This document shows positions 36,001 through 49,200 of a stretch of DNA of 64,000 nt, piece after piece. Made by a program: the position numbers and the translations under genes. The notes below the pieces were generated by a model. The model had not been told where the DNA came from. It saw nothing but the letters and a program-made list of their open reading frames with translations, and did not search any database. Within the stretch, counting starts at the first letter, position 1. The number at the start of each line of letters is the position of its first letter. This stretch comes from Trema orientale (taxonomy: Eukaryota > Streptophyta > Magnoliopsida > Rosales > Cannabaceae), in assembly GCA_002914845.1 (NCBI GenBank), contig JXTC01000256.1, positions 96,620-160,619 on the forward strand. Direction: 5' to 3'.

Positions 36001-37559
36001 TGTATATTTTATTAATCTTATTATTTATTACACTCATTTAGTGGCTGTTTATATTGAGATACAAGTATAAAAGTGGTTTTAAACTTGTTTAAACCGAAAA
36101 AGGGTTCAAGTGCACTTAGATTGTTCTAAGTGATCCTCTTTGATATGTATATGTGGGAATTGGATTGTTAATTGTTATTGCAGGTTTAAAACCATGATTT
36201 TAATCATGTGGAAATGTCCTAGAATTAGGGGAGGTACTGTCCAAATATTTTTAAAATAAAATTGCGCCATTTAGAGGCAATTGGACTAGTTTTACAAGAT
36301 TATATGCTATTTTGGGTCATTTTTGTGCTAATGAACTAGTATTCATATTTTAATACTTTTGAACAGTTTTTCAATGCTAGTTATTGACTATCAAGCACCT
36401 TAAGTGATTCATACACTTCTGAGTCATTTTAAGATCAAGTTTCCCTAATTGGTGAAAGTTCTCATTTCTGTCTTGTCCAAGTATCTTAGTTCATTCATTT
36501 TAAAAAAATGTGCATCTAAAATAAAAGAATTTCATGACAGGTGATTGGCACACCAATCACTAGGGGATATTGACTCTTTCCACTATCAATTTCTATTCAG
36601 GACACCAGGTAAGTAAAGACTTATAACTGTATAACAAGAATTACATAGAAGATGTCATTATGTGAAACTTACTCATTCTTGAAAGTTATGGAATGGCATG
36701 TGCATGGCACGTCTTACATGCAAATTGAGAAATTCATTACAAAGTATTTAAAAGTGAGTACCATTGTACCAATTTTATAATATAAGTTTTAATGGCAATT
36801 GTTAGTCTGTCGGAGCTGGGTAGGTAAGTCTGTTGATGTAGACTCTCTCGTTGAAGCGGGACTTGCGGATCTTATGATGTGTCTCGTTGAAGCGGGATAA
36901 TATTAGCACGGTGTGGGATGCCCCTTTGATGAGGGAAGGAGTTTTCAAAAACCTCACACGACGGTCGCATCTTATTTTTACTCTTGGCCAGGGTTTCCGC
37001 CTAATGTTATCACTGTCTATCGACCTACGGGACTAGCAATGTACTCAGGGGCCTAACTATAAATATTTTGAAAGAAAATGCATGGATTCAAATGTTTAAG
37101 AAAGAAAAGTGTACAATGGGAACTTGATAAAATTTTACAGCATACATAAGCATGCATAGTTTTTACTTACTGAGTTTTAGCTCATTTTAGTCTTGTGATG
37201 CAGATGAGGAGGCACATTTTGGTACTGACTAGCTGGTTGCATGGCTTGCCCTTTTGTCGCCCTGATCATACAGATGTGGATGAGCTTGACCTATGGGTGA
37301 CATTTTTGTTGGTTTTAGATATTTTGGTATAATGTAAATACTACCACTGATGGCAAAATAGACTGGTGAAAACTTCTTTTGATTGTACATTTTGTAAAGA
37401 CACTTTTAACAAGAAATGCCATGCAGTTGCTTTGTTTAAAGGTTTTAGAAAGTTCAAATTTGCCCACTTTTTTATAAAACTAAAGATAATGTTTAAGAAA
37501 AAATAACACTTCCTATTTTGGCTGTATAAGACAATATGGTTAAACTAGGGGGCGTTATA
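33084..37559 (+). repeat. 3' LTR of element C with internal 1.48-kb duplication
   Basis: Starts tgtggtgcccaag and ends gcgttata. It contains a near-identical direct duplication (33242-34719 and 34721-36198) joined by an N. Without it the LTR is about 3.0 kb. Near 36840-36900 it has two 'ctcgttgaagcggga' words, also present in the 5' LTR (near 27755-27810). Confidence 0.9.
33242..36198 (+). repeat. 1478-bp direct duplication joined by one N
   Basis: 33242-34719 and 34721-36198 start aagtgtcccgatgcagtg and end aaaccatgat. They appear identical apart from rare differences (for example t/c at 33486 versus 34965). The single N at 34720 separates them. Most simply this is an assembly duplication of contig ends or haplotypes. 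Confidence 0.9.
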
Positions 37560-38813
37560 AGAGATCATTTGTTGATTTCTCTCTCCAATGGGTTTTTTTC
37601 TAATTTTTTTCTTCAATAATCATTTATTTTCTGTTAAGGTCTTTGTCCTATATATTTATTTTTGAAAGGTTTTATCCTACCAGATTTTAGATCTGTATTA
37701 CTTTTATTTATTTTTATTTTTATTTTTGGTTCTTTTATGATTTTCTTTTAAATCTAAACTTTCTAAGATCCAATTATGGAACAATTTCAATGCTAAACTG
37801 TTTACATAGATGGCCTTTATTAGGGTTTGTATTATATTTCAAAATGATGAAAAACATATATATAACTCTTATTGTTTTGTCAAAAAGAATCTTTAGTCTC
37901 TTTGATCCTTTAGCAACGACTCTTCATGAAGGTTAGATCTCGTTGTGTACATGGAGTTCATTATCCTTATGGTATAAAGTGATTTCGAAGTAACGATTGG
38001 TATGGTGAACTAAGTTAGTGATTTGTAGATATGCCTTTTATGTTGAGAAATAGTAGTGGTGATTTTTGTGACTTTATTTTTCTCATTGGGAATGAAGTAG
38101 CCCATGTACATGACAATTTGAGATCCAATTTGTGATTTTTCTCGAGATGTATTGGGAAAGAATTGGAAATGAATGATATCAATTTATACATATACAAAAA
38201 GAAAGGTTCTTTGTTTATTCAAATGTTGTACTTGTGAGATGTGGATAGAGAAAGGAAAAAAAAGTCAAAATTTCAAAATAATATCCGTTTTATTGAAAAA
38301 CCCAATCTGATTTATTTAGTACTTTTCATTCAATACGAGTCGAATTTTTAACATATCAATATATCATTTTCTATGACAATGTTTGTTTACAATGAAGAAA
38401 TTCCAGTTGTATTACTCACTTTACCCAAATCCTCATTTTCAATATAGGGTAAATAGTCTCAGTAGTCCCTGAACTTTTTGAAATGTGATAATTTACTCCA
38501 TGAATTCGGTATGGCCCAGTTAATCATTGAATTATGTTTAAGTGATAATTCAATCTAAATCGCTAAAATTATTAAATTTTGGATAAAAGCATATTCTTAT
38601 GTAAGCCTGAGTTTTTGGTTGAAAATTTGAAAAAATAAAAAAGCCCTAAATTTAATTTTCAAGAGGAATTAGGGATACAAGAAAATGAAAGTGAGGAAGC
38701 TAAAAATTGAAACTTATATTTCCTTTTTAATTTTTTATTTAATTTATATTTTCCAAATTCCAATTGTGCATATGATATACTTGCGAATTTTGCCTAAAAT
38801 TTAACAATGTTTA
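37560..38813. other. Intergenic, nothing recognised
   Basis: No gene supported. Around 38440-38530 there is a 'agtccctgaacttt..ttaatcattgaattatg' type stretch that is common in plant repeats, but no element ends could be defined. Confidence 0.45.
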
Positions 38814-39711
38814 TGTAACATCCATCCCCCAATTAGATTATATATGTAGGAGTTATTGGTATAAATATTTAGTGCAATCGGGATACACTACTCGACTTAG
38901 AACTGATAAAATAGAGAAAAATTAAAACTTTTTAAACTTTCTAAAAATAATAAAAAAATTCCACCCATAATTATACATATAATTTAACATATATATGCAT
39001 ATATACATATATAATGGACCTCTCATATAATCACTCATAATATATACAGATAAAATAGATTCAAAATTTTTTCTCAGAAAACCACAGCGTTAAAATGTTC
39101 ATACACACAAACCGCAATCAGAAAATCGGCGCTCCCCTCCTTCAAACTCACTTATCATCAGTACCCTCTGCAATGTAAGAATATTTGTGAGTATAAAACT
39201 CAGTAAGTAACGTATGAAGATGCAGAATATATATAATATAAAACAGATAATTATATGATTAGGATCCCTATGTATATTGCATTGCATAACACGACTGTGA
39301 ATCGCATACTGAGCCACTCAGAGAATACATAACGTATCATGAGCTATATGGAGGTCTCAAGCCCCCTGAGAATCCCCTTTGTGTACTGTAGAGGTCCACC
39401 CAATACTGCCGTCAGAGTGTTCCTGAAGAAATCATAGTGTCTTTGAAAAGACCAGAGTGTTCCCGAAGGAACTAGAGTGTCCCTGAATAAACCAGAGTGT
39501 CCCCGCAGGAATCATATCAAATATTTGGACACTGGCCCGCTACACCTTATTCACCAATACTCATCGGATAATATAAATACGCCACATGTTCATGACTCAT
39601 GCAAAACAGAATGACTGATACATATGTATACATATCCATAGATTCCATGTCCACAGATTCATAGAAATAAAGAATTTCTTACATTGCAGGTGTGTCGTTA
39701 CTTACCTTATT
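38814..39711 (-). repeat. Solitary LTR fragment of the B/C family
   Basis: Starts tgtaacatccatccccc (complement of an LTR 3' end) and matches the inner part of the B LTRs over about 900 bp, up to 'gtcgttacttacctt' near 39711, where similarity stops. It carries five exact 20-bp-spaced repeats (agtgt..gaa, 39416-39515). It also retains the roughly 150 bp missing at the N in the B 3' LTR. Confidence 0.88.
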
Positions 39712-40475
39712 TTCGAGCCTTTCAACTTGTTGCTTTTGAAATGCTTGGCTCAAGGTACAATTGATGTGTTCCTAAATTTAGTCATCGACATATTCTTTTG
39801 GTTACAAAATAAGCAATGTTGAAAGAATCATTATCTCAATTATGGAAAAATATAATTAAGCTTTCCATATAATTAAGCATGACTCATATCCAAGCACATA
39901 AGGGATTGAAAACTTAATAAAGAGACTAATCCTAATCTAATAACACAAGACCTGACACAAACACTTGTGTTACTATTCAATTACTTCTCATTCCTTCTTT
40001 ATATAAGTATATTAAAAGAATCCTATAATAAAAACAAAAAAAATGTAACAAGCAATTTTTAACAGTCGCTAAATACATATAGGTATAGTCACATTTAAAA
40101 TCGCAAGTCACTAATAGCAAGGTATTAATAAAATTGTTGGATCATAAGGTATTTATTACTACTATTATTATTATTACTTTAATAAGCATAGTTTAATACA
40201 GGTTATAAGTCAAGCACCTGTATGAAAACATATATACTACTCAATATTATTTGGCCTAAATCCGATTAATCTATATACTTATATAGTAACTATTATCTAG
40301 TTGATGTTAGAATAAAGGAAACTCAACCTATAGTTGTATGGTAAAAAAGATGCAATAGACCAATTGCACAAACAAAAGCTAAAGACTTATTACTATGACT
40401 ATCTCTCTTTTTCAGTATACTAGTTCTGCTACGTGCTTCGCACGTGTGGAGTAATATTGCCTTTTGTGATGTACA
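39712..40475. other. AT-rich intergenic sequence, nothing recognised
   Basis: No supported gene or element. The 77-residue minus frame at 40323-40556 overlaps the MITE described next and is not convincing. Confidence 0.4.
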
Positions 40476-40484
40476 TAAGAATTT

Positions 40485-40663
40485 GAGTAATGATAGGGAT
40501 ACCAGAATCTTGCACCAGACACTCACACCAAATGATGTGGCCTGCATTTCAACCACTTTTTATTTTAGAGTGGGACCACACCATTGAAAATTATAAGGCT
40601 AAGTGATGCCACATCACTGGTGTAATTTTTTTGTGTATAATTTTGGTGTCCCTATCATTACTC
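40485..40663. mobile_element. Small MITE with 9-bp target duplication (Mutator-like)
   Basis: A 179-bp element whose ends are inverted repeats: gagtaatgatagggatacca on the left, and gagtaatgatagggacacca as reverse complement of the right. The flanking direct repeat TAAGAATTT is exact at 40476-40484 and 40664-40672. Nine-base target duplications are typical of the Mutator superfamily, so I class it as a MULE-type MITE. No coding capacity. Confidence 0.88.
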
Positions 40664-40672
40664 TAAGAATTT

Positions 40673-43600
40673 TGATTGTTTCAGCAGAACTCTTTGCTAA
40701 ATCGAGAGTAAAATTAGATGTATTAATTTGTACACTAGCTTTTGCTTGCTAATGGAAATTAAGAATAATTAAATTATCATTACTAAGTGTGTGAATACAA
40801 TTCTATAATACTCAAAACAGAACTATATATAATAAGATGCTGGGGTTATTTTACCATTTTAACAAGTATAGTGTCATACATAAAACTACGATGACGAAAA
40901 TAACTATTAACCTTATCTATCAAAATAGAAATAATCTTTTTGATTATGAAACCATCTTATCTGCTGCAATTCTATATTGTAAATTCTTTCTTCTCAACAT
41001 AGAGCTCATTTCTATTAACTATTATTCTAATAATCTGCATTATTATTTCTTTTGAAATTGTTGTAAAACTGTAAAAAATAAAAGATAGAAAAATTACATA
41101 TGTACGCAGTGTGCTGGTACCCTAGTGTCCTAATCCTTGGTCAATCAAATAGTATTATGTAGAGCCTTCAACAAGGGATAACTTTGGTTTGCACCTTCTA
41201 TATTTAACATTTGATTATAGCTAATGGTGGGTCGGGCAACCGATGTAGATCTTGTTGCACTATTGAAAAAAGTGGAAACAATTCTAGGCATCACTAATTA
41301 GAGGCTAAAATCCTCATAAATCCCGTTAGTCATTTAGACACCTTGCACTAAAGTAAAAATAGAGAAAGGATAAATAAACTATAAAATGGCTTCAGTAACT
41401 TCTCAAAATTTAGCAAAAGTAAAAATGTGTTTTAAGTTTATCACTTATATAATAAAGATTTCGAAGTCACATGATTGAATCAATAAATTGAAATATGAAA
41501 TTATTTTCCCATTCTTATTGTTCAAAAAACAATTAAGTTGTAAAAAATTTATGCATTCATTCCTTAAATTCCTTAACGAATGAATGCATTTGATTAGATG
41601 TATGATATGAATAGTCTCTAAATGTAAATATTTTAGTTTCTGTCATTACATCTCTACTTCAAAACTTTCAAATGATCTCCATCCATATAAATAAGAAAGA
41701 TAATTAGTAAATCATACTTTAAATTATCACAAGATCATTAATCTAATAACAGAGATTAATCTTTTTTTTCCCTCCATTCTTTGCAAAAACTCTTGCAACT
41801 TTTGTATTTTTTTCTCGCACTGCTATAGTATCATGGCCAACTTGTTATTAAGAAAACTAAATAAGAGATAGAGAATATGAAAATTTCTTCTTCTTTCTTC
41901 TTCCTTTTTTAGATTAGTCTTCTTCTTTTTTTGGATTGTTTGCACCATATTTTCAAACAAGGTATTGTCCTTGACTAAAGAAGACAATATTTAGAGAATA
42001 CCTTCATTTCTTAGAGCTTGATTCTCCAAACTATAGCCTAATCATTCGTATTAATAGGAAAAATCAAAATGGTAAAGCCAAAAAATGAGTTTAGTTTTCA
42101 CTTCATAGAATTACTTTCATTTACGTATGTGTTACTTTCTATATCTAAGCCATCTATGACCTATTCAATTGCTGATTAACCCTCAACTGCATATTAGACT
42201 TGACAATAAAATGCTAGAATATCTCACTCGCAAAACTACTGCTATAACCAAACAACTGCTACTCCTTCCACATCTTGGACCTCTAGTTTCATATGCCATA
42301 TAAAAGGGTCAATAAAGCTCCTCTTCAAACAAACTAATATTTATAAATCAATTTAAAGTTTTCTTAACATAAATATATGATGAGGCAAACAACTTCCAAA
42401 TCTTGTCTTATCTTCCCAGCAAGACCTTTGCAAAATTACCTCCATAATTCTCCACTTTTCTCTCCATACATGTTTGTTTGATGATATAGAAAAACATAAT
42501 ATTTAATACAGTAGTTGAAAATTTGCAGTTTTGCATTGATTTTTCTATGCAGTTAAGAGATTAATATATTAAAGCATGTAGAATGGTCTACATGCTTGGA
42601 ACATATAGTACCCTACCTTGAAAATATTAATTGGCTCTTATTCCCTATGCTAATATAATCATGATAAATTAATTGTGTTTTATAATACCACTATATGCTT
42701 ATTCTATAAGTCAAGCATGAAATCTTTTCTTGAAGAAGTGGGCTTATTTTTAAGGGGAAAACGACAAGATAAGAAGAAGAAGAAGCATGCTTGGTGAGGG
42801 GGCCCTAATTATAATGAAAATGATTGTAAATCATATCATTCACTTAATGAAAAATTAGTAGTCATCGACTTTACATTTCCAAATATCATATTCTTTTGTA
42901 ACATAGTTAATATATAGACCCATAATAATAATTGTAAATAATGCATTCGACATTGTTATTGAAACTATATACGCAAGTAGTTGAGTATTTTATGTTAATG
43001 CATTGATATAAAGTCTTGTTATATTTGATAAAATATATTAACTAAAACTTCACTTAAAAATTGATGAGTCTGGGCAGGAGATAGTAAATCATAGCACATC
43101 TTACAATTCCATATGGTAACCAAGTGGTCAAAGAAAGACATTCTTTTTAGAGAGTATAACTTAGAGGTGGAGGTATTACCTAGAATAAACCATCATGCTT
43201 CATCTTTTATCTGTAAACGATACATCAAGATTGATTTCTATTCTACTTACTTAGAAAGTCAGAACAAGATAAAATTTTACCTCTGGAAATTGAGGAACAA
43301 AAGATTTTGTTGCTTTTTGCCCGAAATTTTATGTTTTTAGTCTGATATACGATAGGTAGACTTTGCACTATTAGTTTCCCATGCAGAAGTCTTAGTCTCA
43401 CTTAGACATTGAGAATTCACTCTAGGTCTTGTTAAGAAAAGGGAAATATTTGTCACTTAACATGCCCATAAGCCAAGATCATAAATCAACTAACATTTTA
43501 ACAAAATAGTGTCTCCCAACCCCTAAAGCAAACCATGTAAAAATATCCTAAATAGTTGCATTAATAACTTTATTTAGGCCTGATGACTTCTAGTCAGTAA

Positions 43601-46242
43601 CTACATATAAAATATTATACACCATGCCAACTGCTACATTATCCCAAATAATCTACAGAAGCTAGTTGGTTTCCTATTTCTCTTTCTTTTTTTTTTTCTA
43701 AAATGAAAACTACATTAGAACAATTGACAATTACGAGGAAAACCTTATAGTTTACAATGTATAAAATTTTTTGTGAGGCTCCGAACAAGCTACAGAGTAA
43801 CCCTTAGAACCATTTTAGAGAAGTGAACAAAGCAGGTTACTTTCTCCCATGAATGGAAAAAGGAGCCATAAATTTCTCTCTTTGTGGGCATGAACACATC
43901 TTAAATTACTACTATCCCTTTGTCTCACTCTTTCTGGCAGCATATAAGAGATATTATACCAATATTATACTTAGACATGAAAGTTGAATTACAAAATTTG
44001 ACTTAACTACGAGGCAATATTTTGATAGCAAGACATGCACAAAGTGGATTGGGAGTGAGCCTTCAAATATTAGCATTTGAAGCTCTTAATTTTTTCTCAC
44101 AATCAGAGCATGCACAAATTGAGATTGAGAAGTAGATGATAAAATAAGTAAGAAAACTGAACATGTTTAAGCTAAATGAAATGGGCATTAGAAAAAAATT
44201 ACAACCATCATAAATTGGAAAAATTGTACTCGTTTGGATGCCTTACTAAGCCGATTGGAGGAATATTGTTGCTAATTTAGATGAAATTTTGCCATGAGAG
44301 AAAGAATAGCAGCTACCAAGGAAATGAGAAATGGCAGTAGAGAGCATGTTAAACTCTAGGTGAAATTAGATGAAAATGAGTGTCTTGTGTCTTGAAGGGA
44401 CAACTGGTAGTTTGCATTTTGTGTGGTATAGACAGGTGGTGATTCTGTGATTTTTTGGTGGAGTATAAATAAAGCATAAAAGACAAAATAGATGGACGAA
44501 TGAACAGTAAAAAAAAAGACAAAATACTTGAACGAAACCAAACTTTTATTCATTCTTTTATTTATGTTATAGATATATAGCAACAACTACACCAGCATCT
44601 TTAAAGGTACGCTCAAAATTTAAAATGAAAGACAAAAGAAGAAATTGATTATAATTCAATCAATTAGATATAGAAGTAATGAATATTAGCAAAATATTAA
44701 GTACCACACATTAGAGATCAGTTCGTTATTTATGTTTTCAATATAAAAATATACATGATATAAATAAATTTCAAGTGCAGACAAGATAGATGCTTATTAA
44801 AAGAAAATTTCTAATTACATATCTAAAAGTGTGCAGACAAGATATATACTTGTCTAAGACTTGGATATAATAAATTTACTTTTTGACTCCTTATAAAATC
44901 ATATATGTGAGCACTAACTCTATACTGATATGGTCCTTTCTTAGGAAAGAACGATTAGAGAAGAAAGAAAATGATTCTCATAGCTTCATTGAAAGCAAAA
45001 TAAGTTTCCTTAATGTAAACTTGCCGACTTAATAAAGTCGGCTCCACTGTCTTTTTTTTTTTAATAAGTAATCAAATAGTATAAAATAATAATTTAAGTA
45101 TCACTTAAATATATTAAATAATTTATTGTGGGACAACATAAAATTACAATAAAAAATACATAAAACCACGAGGTGGAGTAAGCAAGTAAATCAAATAGTT
45201 CAACTAAAACAACCTGATAGCACTAATTGCGGTGCTTACTTATATGACTATATGTAAACGTTCCAATTTTTTTTATAAAAGGAAAAAAAATATATGTATG
45301 AGCATAAGATGTCTGATAATACTAACCTTATATTAGTATATTAACTGCATATTAATATACAAAAAAAAAATAGTAATTATGATTTAACATATATTAAGTA
45401 TCTTTTAAACACATTCGAACTAAAATATTCTCAAGCATGCACAAAATCAATAATTTAACCAAATAACAATTAAATAAGATAAAACAACAGAATTATAGTC
45501 AATTGTAGTACATGTCAACTAGTACCAAGGAGTTCATCTTGAACATTTCACTACAAAATTGTCTTAAAACATAATAAAAGTTAATATTCATAATAATTTA
45601 AAATCAAAACTTAAAATAGTATGCAAACGTGACACTAATATAAATAAAAATGCTATGTAATCCCGTTATTAGTGGCTCTTTATTTATGCGAAGAATTGGG
45701 TGTCATTAGGAAATTCGAGATATCATAGTTTATGATTTAGACTAAACTTTAAATATAAATTTGAGGAGCGATTTATTTAATTCAGAAACTAAATTTTCAC
45801 ATTTGAAAAATTTAGGCACCATTGGTACCAAAAGCCCTTTAATCTAAGGATAATATTAGGCATTCTAAATAAATTTACCAGATTTTTAATACGAACACAT
45901 GTGTTAAATAAATTATCACTATTAAAATTAGTGAATAATATTTAATTTTCTTTGTGGTAAGTTTTAAAATACAAATTAAATATTGCCATACATTTATGGG
46001 TACAAAAATTTTGATAATCTAGATCGATATTTAGCATTATTATTTATTTATTTATTTATTTTGAATGGAGCATTATTCTTAATCTAATAGATTAATCCAT
46101 TTTGGAACAGCGGGAGTGGGTGAACAGTGGACGTAGGCCACAAGACCAGTGGTCCGAGAAAGTTCGATAAAAAAACCGCAGAAGGGCATTAGCGAGTGGA
46201 AGACTACTAAGAAGAAGAAGAAGAAGAAGAAGAAGAAAATCG
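40673..46242. other. AT-rich intergenic region upstream of the EDRF1-like gene
   Basis: About 5.5 kb without a supported gene. The short frames (40837-41055, 43113-43340, 44356-44586) have no recognisable motif. A (TTTA)n tract lies at about 46036-46063. The last few hundred bases must contain the promoter of the EDRF1-like gene, but no clear TATA box could be assigned. Confidence 0.45.
46209..46237 (+). repeat. (GAA)n tract in the 5' leader of the EDRF1-like gene
   Basis: About nine GAA/AAG triplets end a few bases before the start codon at 46243. It lies in the untranslated leader; an upstream frame through it is not the gene. Confidence 0.85.
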
Positions 46243-49200
46243 ATGGAGAAATCAATGGAGGGATCCCGAGAGCTACAGTGCGTGGGGAAATTGGAGATAG
46301 CGAGACCGAAGCCCGTTGGCTTCCTCTGTGGCTCAATCCCCGTTCCCACTGACAAAGCTTTCCACTCTTTCAATTCTTCTGATCTCATTCCTTCCTCTCG
46401 CCAAACGTCCGTACACTCTCACGCACCCCAACTCGCTCTTTTTTCCTTTCTCTCTCTGTAATTGTCTCTTTGATTTTGATTTTGGCTTTGTTGAAATTTG
46501 TGATTTTTTCAGAGTGAGTGCTCCCCGGTATCGCATGCTTCCAACGGAGACGGATCTTAATAGCCCTCCTCTCCTCTCCACTTTCCCAGAAAAAGTTCTT
46601 CCCATTGGCGCCGTCCAGTCCCGGCCCGGTGGAGGTACCTTTTTTTTTTTTTTGTTCTTATATTATGGTTTCATAATTTGGGTAAATTTTACATGCTTAA
46701 AATTGAACTAGTCTTCACAATAGGATGGCTTAGAATGAGGTAGGGAAGTAGACTATATGCTAATTTACGAGGTGGTTTCTCCATGAACTTCAAAACCCTT
46801 AAAGGGTTCGTCAAATTCCTTCAATTCATGGATTTAGCTTGCTTTAATGGGTCTCTCTTCGGCAAAACAGAAAATAATAGGTAACTGTGATTGTGGAGAA
46901 GGTAGTGGGGGGATTCGGGGAATTCATGTCATAACATATGCCAGCATTTTAAAAGAAGAATGCTCTACAAGGGTGGTCGTTGAACTCGGACACGGTCGGG
47001 ATCCCAATTTGATGCTTATAAGGGACAAGAGCCAACGGATGATATGTGTGATGCAAAGAACATGGATTGATAAGAGAAACTTTAATATGCAACAAGGCCA
47101 AAAAACTTTGTTGGAAAGGGAGGTGGTGAAACCGAAGATTAGGCCTTTAATCAAACACCCTTGTGGGCGAGGTACATGGATTACATGTTTGAGATTTTGA
47201 GGGGGAAAAAAATAATTAGAAACTTCTTAGTTTGTGCTCGAGTACTTGATTTTGAGGGTTTTTGAGTTTTTATGCATGTTGTTGCCGTGTCTCTTATGGA
47301 GTGGAGCATTAGTCGTATATTTTTGACATGCAGTGCACTTTTGCGTGATTTATAGTGAAGCAACTAAGGGTGTGCTACAGAAAAATCCAATTCAATTTGG
47401 GGCATGTTTATTAAGGATGCGATGATATAATAGAGCCATTTTGAATATAAATGAGATAGGGCCACATATAAGTATATAGTTGGTAAACGTACCAAATTTG
47501 TGATGTTCCACAAAGTTAGCAGGCTTTACCATATGGGACCGTTAGATGAAGGATGACTCTTCAGCTCGTGCTCAATGCAATACTAACATCATGATCCAAG
47601 TAGGATATAGGATCGGCCTAGATGATAAATCGGCTTAGTAGAAGGTTGAGTTAAAGTTATTGGGATGAAAGAGTCCCTCCAATGTGCGTTTAGTGTATGT
47701 TGAGTTGCAGATTTACTAATGAGCTAAAGAAGGAATCAAGTGTGAATCACGATGGCAACCCAAAAGTTTTGGTGCTAAGTTGGTTATACGTTTTTGATAA
47801 GCCGAATGCATGTTTAATGCAAAGGAGGAGACCTTAACTATTTCTGGGTTGGTGTATTCTTTGCCTAGAGTAACAATGAGAGGGAATCATTTTTCGTTTT
47901 TGTATTAACTTGTAGTTTATATTGTTCAGTAGCTTCATCTGGAAAGGGTGATTCATAGGAGGTGCATTGGTGGATTAGGATTGTTAGCACTTTTCTGAGC
48001 ATTATGGCTCGACAAGTAGAAGATTTTTTTTTACCAATATTGTGGAGGAAACAGATGTCATTTGGGACTAAATGAGGTTCTCCGTAGCTTTTTGTTTTAA
48101 GAACGATGAAGTTTTTGGGGATCTTATGTTTTCATATCTGCAGAGGGATGGTCTTCTTTAATGTAATTTATTTATTACTTTTGCATGCTTTTATTTTGGC
48201 GGACTGCTTATCCTCCACCATTTATAATATCTTTCTTTTTCTAATTAAAGTCTCAATTTCTTGCGCACTGAGGAAAATAATGAACGGAAAAAAAAAAAGA
48301 AAAAAAAAAAGAGGAAACGATAGTGTTTTAATGAAGGAGATTGACAAATCAAGATCTTATTTGGAATGTGAGAAAATCACAATTTCTAGCCAGCTCCATA
48401 GTATCATGTAGTCAGCCCCCTGAAGTTTCAGGGTATATATTTTAGTGTACATACTTGTATCGAGTCTTTTTGATAGCATAATCATTTGTTAATGCAATGC
48501 CTTGATTGTTTTGGAGAGCTTTTATGTTGGTTTTGCTCCCTCTGGTAAAAGAAGTGATTAATTATGTATATTTTGCTTTAGTGGGGTCTGCCAGTGCTTT
48601 TAGTGATGCTGTATTATGCTCAACTTTTGTGCATAGTTTGAACCATATACTGTGGGAAGTTTTATTACAGAATAGTTAGGGAGTCCTTAGTTATAGTAGT
48701 TTGGTATTATCTTTTTGTCAAAACGCTATGTCAGTTACTAGGGAAGCTACTGTGACTTTAGGAACTCCTAAGTCCTAAATCTTTATTGTAATTGTAATGA
48801 TTATTGTTATTGTTATTTAATTAATATTATTTATTATTGCTTTTCCTAAATCGTTGACTGTTGGTGCCATATAAACATGTATTATATTGATTTATCAAAA
48901 AAATTTCAGATTATATAGCCAAAAAATATAAAATAAAATAACTAGAAAAATAAATCTTCTAAGAATGTTCACAATAAACTTTTCCTATTGCTAGTTACAA
49001 TTTTATTATCCTTTTTTCGTAGTTCTCCATGGTAGCTTGCAAATTATTTCGGTTTTGGTTAAGTAGTGGAGAATAAATTTGCATTTGATTAAAGTGTTGA
49101 AACTGCTATAAAGTAGCTTAAAAAATATTAAAAGTAAATAAAAGGAAAAAGAAATTGCTATAAAGTATTTCATATGTAATGTGGAGTTTCTAAGAAGCAG

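Larger units (their letters stand above)
23973..37559 (+). mobile_element. Chromovirus-like Ty3/gypsy element C (defective)
   Basis: Plus-strand element: 5' LTR 23973-28469 (interrupted by other LTR sequence), primer site 28473-28485, gag, protease, RT, RNase H, integrase, polypurine tract 33070-33082, 3' LTR 33084-37559. Same family as B by protein and LTR. Unlike B it keeps a protease region. Several stops, a frameshift and an N-marked gap disable it. Both LTRs end gcgttata rather than the usual TG..CA pattern's CA. Confidence 0.9.

Noticed and set aside
38030..38200. A reading 'GNEVAHVHD' like the end of a LINE RNase H
   Set aside because: Only a few residues match and nothing else of the domain is present.
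46079..46388. Two minus-strand frames antisense to exon 1 of the EDRF1-like gene
   Set aside because: They derive from the (GAA)n tract and the coding exon on the other strand; no supporting motif.
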